Shown: piece by piece, positions 1-4,874 of the stretch | Layout: the number at the start of each line of letters is the position of its first letter | Position numbering within the stretch: the first letter of the stretch is position 1 | Source of the DNA: Alphaproteobacteria bacterium | GTDB lineage: Bacteria > Pseudomonadota > Alphaproteobacteria > Rhodospirillales > Rhodospirillaceae | NCBI GenBank assembly: GCA_003250275.1 | Contig: QKGW01000541.1 | Coordinates: forward strand, 1 to 6,268 | DNA: 6,268 nucleotides | Reading direction: 5' to 3' | Program-made: the position numbers and the translations under genes | The notes under the pieces: model-generated | What the model was told of the DNA's origin: nothing | Databases searched by the model: none | Seen by the model: only the letters and a program-made list of their open reading frames with translations

Positions 1-502
1 GCTTTCGGCCGACGCCCACCACGGCGTCGACCAGCAGACCTGCGAAGTCCGCGCCTACGCGGTGGCGCGCGCGTTCAAGCCGCTTCTGGTCAACACCGTG
101 GTCGGCTTCATCGGCCCCGAATACCTCTACGACGCCAAGCAGATTACCCGCGCCGGGCTTGAGGACCACATGTGCGGTAAGCTCCTCGGCGTGCCGATGG
201 GCGTGGACGTCTGCTACACCAACCACGCCGAGGCCGATCAGGACGACATGGATACCCTCGCCACCCTGCTCGCCACCGCCGGGGTCAACTTCTTCATCGG
301 CGTGCCGGGGGCGGACGACATCATGCTCAGCTACCAGAGCCTGTCGTTCCACGACATCCTCGGCCTGCGCCACCGCCTCGGTTTGAAACCCTGTCCCGAG
401 TTCGAGGCGTGGCTCGCGCACATGGGAATGCTCGACGATGCCGGGCGGCTCGCGCCGCTGCCGACCGACCGCGGCGCGCTGCCGCGCCTGCTGGGAGCCT
501 GA
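1..502 (+). CDS. eutB: Ethanolamine ammonia-lyase large subunit, 3' end (partial)
   Basis: This is the C-terminal 166 residues of EutB, read in the frame beginning at base 2; the 5' end lies outside the window. EutB is the catalytic alpha subunit of the adenosylcobalamin-dependent lyase that converts ethanolamine to acetaldehyde and ammonia in the cytoplasm. Family-typical blocks are visible: VVGFIGPEYLYDAKQ, RAGLEDHMCGKLLGVPMG, VDVCYTNHAEADQDDMD and PGADDIMLSYQS. Aligned from memory to the 453-residue E. coli protein, the fragment starts near residue 294. The Phe in VGFIGPE then matches active-site Phe329 and the Asp in GVDVCYTN matches substrate-binding Asp362; Glu287 would lie just off the left edge. 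An internal GTG at base 62 is not the start. The stop at 500-502 is 4 bases before the eutC start. Identity is very secure; the exact residue numbers are recalled. Confidence 0.97.
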   Translation, partial: LSADAHHGVDQQTCEVRAYAVARAFKPLLVNTVVGFIGPEYLYDAKQITRAGLEDHMCGKLLGVPMGVDVCYTNHAEADQDDMDTLATLLATAGVNFFIGVPGADDIMLSYQSLSFHDILGLRHRLGLKPCPEFEAWLAHMGMLDDAGRLAPLPTDRGALPRLLGA

Positions 503-510
503 TGCGATGA
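493..510 (+). promoter_or_regulatory. eutB/eutC coupling junction with eutC ribosome-binding site
   Basis: A GGGAG Shine-Dalgarno-like sequence (493-497) lies inside the last codons of eutB, 9 bases before the eutC ATG at 507. The eutB stop TGA (500-502) shares its A with an ATG (502-504). That ATG opens a two-codon frame, ATG CGA TGA, whose stop overlaps the eutC start as ATGA (507-510). Such arrangements usually mean translational coupling. ATG 507 has the better spacing from GGGAG and opens the eutC frame. Confidence 0.7.
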
Positions 511-1271
511 CCGCCGATCCGTTCGCCCGCTTCCGCCTCGCCACCCGCGCCCGCATCGGTCTGGGCCGCTCCGGCGACGCGCTGCCGACCGCAGCACTCC
601 TGGAGTTCCAGATGGCGCACGCCCGCGCCCGCGACGCGGTGCACGGCAGCGTCGATTTCGACGCGCTCGCCGCCGCGCTCGCGCCGCACCCGAGCGTGCG
701 GGTGAAAAGCGCCGCGCCCGACCGCGCCGCCTACCTGCGCCGCCCCGATCTCGGCCGCCGCCTCGACGATGCCGACCGCGCGCGCCTCGAAGCCCTGCCG
801 CGTCTCGACAAGCCCTGGGACATCGCCTTCGTCATCGCCGACGGCCTTTCCGCCACCGCGGTGAACGCGAACGCGGCGACGACCTTCGCCGAGTGCATGG
901 CGCGCCTGCCGGGCAACTGGAGCGTCGCGCCGGCGATCCTCGCCGAACAGGGGCGGGTGGCGCTCGGCGACGACGTCGCCTTCGCGCTCGGCGCGCGCCT
1001 GGTGGCGATCCTGGTCGGCGAACGGCCCGGTCTTTCGGTGTCGGACTCGCTCGGCATCTATCTCACCCTCGATCCCAGGCCGGGACGCCTGGAATCCGAG
1101 CGCAACTGCATTTCCAACATCCACGCGGACGGGCTTTCCCCTGCGGAGGCGGGCGCCAAGCTCGCCTGGCTCGCCCGCGAGGCAAAACGAAGAGGGCTGA
1201 CCGGTATCGGCCTCAAGGACGAAGCGCCGCCCCTCATCGAAGCGGCCAAAACCAACGCACTTCCGGGATGA
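507..1271 (+). CDS. eutC: Ethanolamine ammonia-lyase small subunit
   Basis: The gene encodes 254 residues. EutC is the small subunit of the B12-dependent lyase; it pairs with EutB and contributes most of the cobalamin-binding Rossmann-like fold. Recognisable EutC blocks are RARIGLGRSGDALPT (about 15-29), an YLRRPDLGRRLDD stretch (about 76-88), FVIADGLSATAVNANA (about 108-123), GEQ-type segment EQGRVALGDDVAFALGAR (about 147-164), LVGERPGLSVSDSLGIYLT (about 169-187), ERNCISNIHADGLSPAEA (about 198-215) and the terminal LTGIGLKDE (about 231-239). It is about 40 residues shorter than the E. coli protein of about 295, all at the N-terminus, a region that varies in the family. The frame is open upstream to base 438, but that would overlap eutB by 65 bases and has no comparable ribosome site, so ATG 507 is preferred. 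It is co-transcribed with eutB, most likely with coupled translation. Confidence 0.96.
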   Translation: MTADPFARFRLATRARIGLGRSGDALPTAALLEFQMAHARARDAVHGSVDFDALAAALAPHPSVRVKSAAPDRAAYLRRPDLGRRLDDADRARLEALPRLDKPWDIAFVIADGLSATAVNANAATTFAECMARLPGNWSVAPAILAEQGRVALGDDVAFALGARLVAILVGERPGLSVSDSLGIYLTLDPRPGRLESERNCISNIHADGLSPAEAGAKLAWLAREAKRRGLTGIGLKDEAPPLIEAAKTNALPG

Positions 1272-1276
1272 ATGGA

Positions 1277-1302
1277 CCTGCTCGGCTGTCACGAAGCAGG
1301 AG
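1277..1302 (+). promoter_or_regulatory. eat ribosome-binding site partly inside a small stem-loop
   Basis: AGGAG at 1298-1302 sits 10 bases before the eat ATG (1313) and is the clear ribosome-binding site. Its first three bases belong to AGCAGG (1295-1300), the exact reverse complement of CCTGCT (1277-1282), with a 12-base loop between. The 6-bp stem could partly hide the site. Stability and function are inference. Confidence 0.45.
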
Positions 1303-1312
1303 AAAAGAGATT

Positions 1313-2695
1313 ATGCAGAACAACGAAACCACTCTCAAAAAGTCCCTGAGCGGGCTTCACCTTTGGGGCATCGCGGTCGGGCTGGTGATTTCCGGCGAAT
1401 ATTTCGGCTGGAGCTACGGCTGGGCCACGGCGGGAACGCTGGGCTTCCTCGTCACCAGCGTGATCATCGCCACGATGTACACCACGTTCATTTTCAGCTT
1501 TACCGAACTCACCACGGCGATCCCGCACGCGGGCGGGCCGTTCGCCTACAGCTATCGCGCCTTCGGGCCGCTCGGCGGGTTCATCGCCGGGTTCGCGACG
1601 CTGATCGAATTCGTGTTCGCGCCGCCGGCGATCTCGCTCGCGATCGGCTCGTACCTCAACGTCCAGTTCCCCGGCCTCGATCCCAAGCTTGCGGCGGTGG
1701 GGGCGTACGTGCTGTTCATGGCCCTCAACATCGCGGGCGTGACCATCGCGGCGACCTTCGAGCTGTTCGTCACCCTGCTCGCGATCTTCGAGCTTCTGGT
1801 GTTCATGGGCGTGGTCTCGCCGGGCTTCTCGTGGGAGAACTTCTCCGCCAACGGCTGGGCGGGCGAGAGCGCCTTCGGAATGCCCGCGCTGTCCGGCATC
1901 TTCGCCGCGATCCCGTTCGCGATCTGGTTCTTCCTCGCGATCGAGGGTGCGGCGATGGCCGCCGAGGAAACCAAGGACCCGCGCCGCACCGTGCCGCGCG
2001 CCTACATCGCCGGCATTCTCACCCTGGTGGTGCTCGCCTTCGGCACGATGATCATGGCGGGCGGCGTCGGCGACTGGTCGGCCCTCTCCAACATCAACGA
2101 CCCGCTGCCGCAGGCGATGAAGATCGTCGTCGGCGCCGACAGCGGCTGGCTCCACATGCTGGTGTGGATCGGCCTGTTCGGCCTGATCGCGTCGTTCCAC
2201 GGCATCATCATGGGCTACTCGCGGCAGATCTTCGCGCTCTCCCGCGCGGGCTTCCTGCCTTCGGTGTTCGCGACCCTGCATCCGAAGCGCAAGACCCCGC
2301 ACTGGGCGATCCTGGTCGGCGGCGTGATCGGCATCGCGGCGATCTACTCCGACGAACTGATCACCTTGGGCGGCCAGCCGCTCACCGCCAACATCGTCAC
2401 GATGTCGGTGTTCGGCGCGATCGTGATGTACATCATGAGCATGGCGGCGCTGTTCCGCCTGCGCGCCACCGAGCCGACGCTCGCGCGTCCGTTCGCGGCG
2501 CCCGGCTATCCGCTGCTGCCCGGCATCGCGCTGGTGCTCGCGGTGCTCGCGCTCGTCACCATGGTCTACTTCAACGGCATGGTGTTCATGCTCTTCGTCG
2601 CGCTGATGGCGCTCGGCTACGCGTACTTCCGCGCCACTGCGGCGCACCGCGCCGAATCCGTCGACGACACCCTGTTCGACGTTCCCGCCGAGTAA
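1313..2695 (+). CDS. eat: Ethanolamine permease (APC superfamily)
   Basis: The gene encodes a 460-residue inner-membrane transporter of the amino acid-polyamine-organocation superfamily, closely matching bacterial ethanolamine permeases. The N-terminal signature LHLWGIAVGLVISGEYFGWS (about 15-34) forms the first membrane helix, with the unwound G-rich segment typical of the fold. It is followed by TELTTAIPHAGGPFAYSYRA and the ATLIEFVFAPPAISLAIG helix. A further characteristic block, AIPFAIWFFLAIEGAAMAAEETKDPRRTVPRAY, lies near 203-235, where conserved AEE-DP residues mark a helix 6/loop region. About twelve hydrophobic helices can be drawn, ending near residue 445 before a short acidic tail. 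Length is normal for the family (about 440-470). The start has AGGAG 10 bases upstream and lies 41 bases after eutC, so it shares the operon. Its job is ethanolamine uptake for EutBC. Substrate assignment rests on family resemblance plus context and is strong. Confidence 0.94.
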   Translation: MQNNETTLKKSLSGLHLWGIAVGLVISGEYFGWSYGWATAGTLGFLVTSVIIATMYTTFIFSFTELTTAIPHAGGPFAYSYRAFGPLGGFIAGFATLIEFVFAPPAISLAIGSYLNVQFPGLDPKLAAVGAYVLFMALNIAGVTIAATFELFVTLLAIFELLVFMGVVSPGFSWENFSANGWAGESAFGMPALSGIFAAIPFAIWFFLAIEGAAMAAEETKDPRRTVPRAYIAGILTLVVLAFGTMIMAGGVGDWSALSNINDPLPQAMKIVVGADSGWLHMLVWIGLFGLIASFHGIIMGYSRQIFALSRAGFLPSVFATLHPKRKTPHWAILVGGVIGIAAIYSDELITLGGQPLTANIVTMSVFGAIVMYIMSMAALFRLRATEPTLARPFAAPGYPLLPGIALVLAVLALVTMVYFNGMVFMLFVALMALGYAYFRATAAHRAESVDDTLFDVPAE

Positions 2696-2725
2696 GCGGC
2701 ACGGCGATTGCTGAACATGCGCGGA

Positions 2726-2745
2726 GCCGCGGCGAAAGCCGCGGC
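2726..2745 (+). repeat. Perfect stem-loop between eat and the regulator gene
   Basis: GCCGCGGC (2726-2733) and an identical self-complementary GCCGCGGC (2738-2745) flank GAAA. They form an 8-bp all-GC stem capped by a GNRA tetraloop, an unusually stable RNA hairpin. It lies 30 bases after the eat stop and 24 bases before the regulator GTG. No T-run follows, so it is not a classical intrinsic terminator. It could protect the 3' end of the eut message, aid Rho- or processing-based separation, or attenuate read-through. Confidence 0.6.
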
Positions 2746-2769
2746 CCGCAGGCTATTGGGAAGGGAAAC

Positions 2770-3819
2770 GTGGCGCCGCGTCGCACAACGATTGACCAGC
2801 GGGCGCTGCCGAACTGTGCAGCCCATGGGCAACGCAACATCCTCGCCGCCGCGGCGGCGGGGGTCGTTGCGTTCATCGACGCCCGCGGCGGCGACCCCGA
2901 GCGGGTGTGCGAGCGCGCCGGGGTGGACCCGGTCTGCCTCGACGACCCGCGCGCCGCGATGGACCTCGGCGCGTTCGTCGCGCTCTACGAGCAGGCGGCG
3001 GCGGAAACCGGCTTCGACAACTTCGGCCTGGTGTTCGGCCAGCGCTTCCGCCCCGAGAGCCTCGGCCTGATCGGCGGCATCGCGCTCGCCGCGCCGACGC
3101 TCGGCTCCGCGGTCGCGCTGTTGGCCGAGCTGTTCCCGTTCCACCAGCAGGCCACCGAGACGCGCTTCGCCTCCGAGGGCGGGCTGCTCACCCTCGAATA
3201 CCGAATCCTCGACGGCAGCATCGTCGAGCGCCGCCAGGACGCGGAGCTGACCATGGGGATGTTCGCCAACGTCTTCCGCCACGCGCTCGGCGAGCGCTGG
3301 GCGCCCGAGCAGGTGTTCTTCGAGCATCCCTCCCCGGCGGACGGGCGCGTCCACCGCGACCTCTTCGGCTCTGAGGTGTGCTTCGGCCAGCGCACCAACG
3401 CGCTGGTGTTCCGCGACCGCGATCTCGACCGGCGGATGCCCGGAGGCGACTTCGCGCGGCTCGACCGCCTGCGCCGCGAACTCGTCGAACTCGCGGGCGG
3501 CGTCGGCGCGCCGACGCTGCTCGACCGCGTCAAGGGCGAGGTGCGCAGCCGCCTGGCCGAGGGTTCGCCGCACGTCGACGCGATCGCGGAGGCGCTCGGG
3601 ATGGCGCGCTGGACCCTGCAACGCCGCCTGAGCGAATACAACCTCAGCTTCTCCGAGATCGTCGACGCGGTGCGCCGCGATCTCGCCGCGCTCTACCTAC
3701 GCCAGCCGCACATCCCGCTCGCCGACATCGCCTTCTACCTCGGCTATTCGGAGCAGAGCGCCTTCACCCGCGCCCACGTGCGCTGGTTCGGCGTGCCGCC
3801 GCGCGCGGCGCGCCGCTAG
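2770..3819 (+). CDS. AraC-family transcriptional regulator, probable ethanolamine regulator
   Basis: The gene encodes 349 residues. The N-terminal about 200 residues resemble the arabinose-binding-like domain (OruR/ArgR-type AraC proteins), starting near AAAAGVVAFIDARGGDPERV (27-46), with the usual LGLIGGIALAAPTLGSAVALL block (98-118). The C-terminal AraC DNA-binding domain has two helix-turn-helix units. The first is VDAIAEALGMARWTLQRRLS (269-288); the second is ADIAFYLGYSEQSAFTRA (318-335), followed by WFGVPP, the AraC signature. The protein ends right after it. Start: GTG at 2770 has GGGAAGGGA just upstream and is the only good in-frame start after eat. The frame stays open far upstream through eat, but that is shadow reading. 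It is co-directional with eutBC-eat, 74 bases downstream, so it probably activates this cluster in response to ethanolamine or B12. It is not recognisably the enterobacterial EutR, and the effector is unknown. Confidence 0.9.
   Translation: MAPRRTTIDQRALPNCAAHGQRNILAAAAAGVVAFIDARGGDPERVCERAGVDPVCLDDPRAAMDLGAFVALYEQAAAETGFDNFGLVFGQRFRPESLGLIGGIALAAPTLGSAVALLAELFPFHQQATETRFASEGGLLTLEYRILDGSIVERRQDAELTMGMFANVFRHALGERWAPEQVFFEHPSPADGRVHRDLFGSEVCFGQRTNALVFRDRDLDRRMPGGDFARLDRLRRELVELAGGVGAPTLLDRVKGEVRSRLAEGSPHVDAIAEALGMARWTLQRRLSEYNLSFSEIVDAVRRDLAALYLRQPHIPLADIAFYLGYSEQSAFTRAHVRWFGVPPRAARR
2831..2873. repeat. Nested inverted repeat inside the 5' end of the regulator gene
   Basis: AACGCAAC (2831-2838) and its exact reverse complement GTTGCGTT (2866-2873) flank a perfect 16-bp palindrome (2844-2859, CGCCGCCG followed by CGGCGGCG). 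The two dyads are concentric to within half a base. As RNA this would give an 8-bp outer stem, a small internal loop and a GC-rich inner stem with a CGCG loop. It spans codons 21-35 of the regulator. A separate 10-bp palindrome, GCCCATGGGC (2821-2830), directly abuts it. The inner part also encodes an alanine run, so composition explains some of it. Confidence 0.55.
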
Positions 3820-4514
3820 GCGAGCGGCCCGAACACCTCCGGAAAGGTTTCGATCAAGGCCGCGTCGAGGTCGGCGAGGGTCGCCTCGATGCCGAGGTCC
3901 GCGAGGCTGGTGACGCCGTGGTCGCTGATCCCGCACGGCACGATGCCGCCGAAGTGGGAGAGGTTCGGGTTCACGTTGAGCGCCATGCCGTGGAAGCTCA
4001 CCCAGCGCCGCACCCGCACGCCGATCGCGCCGATCTTGTCCTCGCGCCCCGGTCCGCGCCGCACCCACAGCCCGACGCGGTCCTCGCGGGTCTCGGCGGT
4101 CACGCCGAAGCGCGCGAGCGCGGCGATCGCCCACGCTTCGAGGGTGTGGACGAAGCGGCGCACGTCGCCGCCCAAGAGCTTGAGGTCGAGCATCGGGTAG
4201 ATCACCCGTTGCCCCGGGCCGTGGTAGGTGTATTGCCCGCCGCGCCCGCTGGCGTAGACGGGAAAGCGGTCCGGCATCAAAAGATCGTGCGGATCGGCGG
4301 AGGTTCCGGCGGTGTAGAGCGGCGGATGCTCGACCAGCCACACCGCCGCCGGGGCTTCGCCCGCGCGGATCGCGGCGACGCGTTCCTCCATCAGCGCCAC
4401 CGCCTCGGGATAGGGGGCGGGCGCGGGGGAGGCGAGCCATTCCACCGGGAACGGCAGGCGGGCTGCGGGTTGTGGAACCAAGGGCTGGGTGAGCGGTGCG
4501 GTGGTCGGAAGCAT
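3816..4514 (-). CDS. lipB: Lipoyl(octanoyl) transferase LipB
   Basis: The gene encodes 232 residues from the ATG at 4514. LipB moves an octanoyl group from acyl carrier protein to the lipoyl domains of 2-oxoacid dehydrogenases and the glycine cleavage H protein, the first step of lipoate synthesis in the cytoplasm. Diagnostic motifs are EHPPLYTAGTSA (62-73), GRGGQYTYHGPGQRVIYPML (90-109), DKIGAIGVRVRRWVSFHGMALNV (159-181) and GGIVPCGISDHGVTSL (189-204). The catalytic pair is Cys194 in PCGI and Lys160 in KIGAIG, matching E. coli Cys169 and Lys135. Length is normal. The start is uncertain: ATG 4514 has only a weak ribosome site, while in-frame GTG codons at 4586 and 4583 follow a strong GGAGGA (4587-4592, minus strand) and would add 24 or 23 residues. 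The conserved domain begins near PVEWLASP (23-30), so either fits. The stop codon interlocks with that of the convergent AraC gene. Confidence 0.95.
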   Translation of the reverse strand: MLPTTAPLTQPLVPQPAARLPFPVEWLASPAPAPYPEAVALMEERVAAIRAGEAPAAVWLVEHPPLYTAGTSADPHDLLMPDRFPVYASGRGGQYTYHGPGQRVIYPMLDLKLLGGDVRRFVHTLEAWAIAALARFGVTAETREDRVGLWVRRGPGREDKIGAIGVRVRRWVSFHGMALNVNPNLSHFGGIVPCGISDHGVTSLADLGIEATLADLDAALIETFPEVFGPLA

Positions 4515-4641
4515 CGATGAATCCAAAAAGTCAAAAAACCGAAAAAGGACGCTGGACAGGGTCAGGGGGATTTGGTATTTCACCACTCCTCCGAGGGCAA
4601 CCCCCGCTGTGAAAATAGTGGAGCGGATGCCGAAAGAGAAT
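4515..4641. other. Intergenic region between divergent lipB and tRNA-Leu
   Basis: These 127 bases must hold the lipB and tRNA promoters. The part next to lipB is strikingly AT-rich for this window, with A-tracts on the plus strand at 4525-4529, 4533-4538 and 4542-4546. Plus-strand GGGGG (4565-4569) and CCCCC (4601-4605) could pair. TATTTCAC (4576-4583) nearly matches the complement of GTGAAAATA (4609-4617). For lipB a weak minus-strand candidate is TTGCCC, 17 bases, TACCAA (about 4570-4600). I could not place a convincing tRNA promoter. Confidence 0.4.
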
Positions 4642-4728
4642 GCGGTCGTGGCGGAATTGGTAGACGCGCAGCGTTGAGGTCGCTGTCCGGTAACACGGGT
4701 GGAAGTTCGAGTCTTCTCGACCGCACCA
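4642..4728 (+). tRNA. tRNA-Leu (anticodon GAG)
   Basis: An 87-base class II tRNA. The acceptor stem GCGGTCG (4642-4648) pairs perfectly with CGACCGC (4718-4724), followed by discriminator A and an encoded CCA (4725-4728). The anticodon stem CAGCG (4669-4673) pairs with CGCTG (4681-4685) around loop TTGAGGT, giving anticodon GAG at 4676-4678, which reads CTC and CTT leucine codons. The long variable arm (4686-4700) contains a CCG/CGG stem, as expected for leucine tRNAs. The T stem GGAAG (4701-4705) pairs with CTTCT through one G-T wobble around loop TTCGAGT. The D loop carries the invariant GG at 4659-4660. CTC is a frequent codon in the neighbouring genes. Confidence 0.97.
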
Positions 4729-4741
4729 TACTTCGATAGAG

Positions 4742-4777
4742 AAAAGCCCGCTGGCGGTTACACGCCGCGGGTTTTTT
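4742..4777 (+). terminator. Intrinsic terminator after tRNA-Leu
   Basis: CCCGC (4747-4751) pairs with GCGGG (4767-4771), then a bulged T4752, then GGCG (4753-4756) with CGCC (4763-4766), leaving a 6-base loop. TTTTTT (4772-4777) follows immediately, and the upstream AAAA (4742-4745) can pair with part of it. It lies 13 bases after the tRNA CCA, ends that transcript, and separates it from mgtE. Confidence 0.9.
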
Positions 4778-4794
4778 GCTACCTGGAGCAGCAG

Positions 4795-4869
4795 TTTTCC
4801 CTTTTGCCATCGGGGAAAAGCCCTATCTTGGCAGGGTGCCCTGGCCGCTCAGAATAAGGACACCGGAGG
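4795..4869 (+). promoter_or_regulatory. mgtE leader: inverted repeats and ribosome-binding site
   Basis: The mgtE promoter should lie between the terminator and 4875. TTTTCCC (4795-4801) is exactly complementary to GGGAAAA (4813-4819), with an 11-base loop. A second dyad, CAGGG-TG-CCCTG, lies at 4832-4843. TTGGCA (4828-4833), 17 bases, AGAATA (4851-4856) is only a weak -35/-10 candidate and would leave a very short leader. GGAGG at 4865-4869, 5 bases before ATG 4875, is the mgtE ribosome-binding site. The leader is too short for the known large Mg-sensing riboswitches. Confidence 0.4.
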
Positions 4870-4874
4870 TTACG

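Noticed and set aside
327..1292. Minus-strand open frame opposite eutC.
   Set aside because: No recognisable domain; eutC on the plus strand is conserved throughout.
1289..2647. Long minus-strand open frame (about 450 codons) opposite eat.
   Set aside because: Arg/Glu/His-rich low-complexity product typical of antisense shadows in high-GC genes. The plus strand carries a clear membrane transporter.
1363..2769. The regulator frame stays open upstream through almost all of eat, suggesting a giant fusion protein.
   Set aside because: The upstream part is Arg/His/Gly-rich shadow translation of the permease with no domain. GTG 2770 with a good ribosome site starts the real protein.
2617..3621. 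Long minus-strand open frame opposite the AraC gene.
   Set aside because: Composition is typical of a shadow; the plus-strand frame has both helix-turn-helix motifs.
3378..4520. Plus-strand open frame spanning the AraC 3' end and the antisense of lipB.
   Set aside because: It crosses two confident genes in wrong frames; the product is Arg/Gly/Ala/His-rich with no motif.
4489..4677. Possible 62-residue plus-strand gene between lipB and the tRNA.
   Set aside because: It starts inside lipB antisense and ends inside the tRNA-Leu gene; no ribosome site or motif.
4642..4728. tRNA gene as an integration site for a genomic island.
   Set aside because: No integrase, no repeated tRNA 3' end and no composition shift is visible; the next gene is the housekeeping-type mgtE.
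4795..4819. Second intrinsic terminator or Mg2+ riboswitch upstream of mgtE.
   Set aside because: The 7-bp stem has a long loop and no following T-run, and the leader is too short for a known Mg riboswitch.
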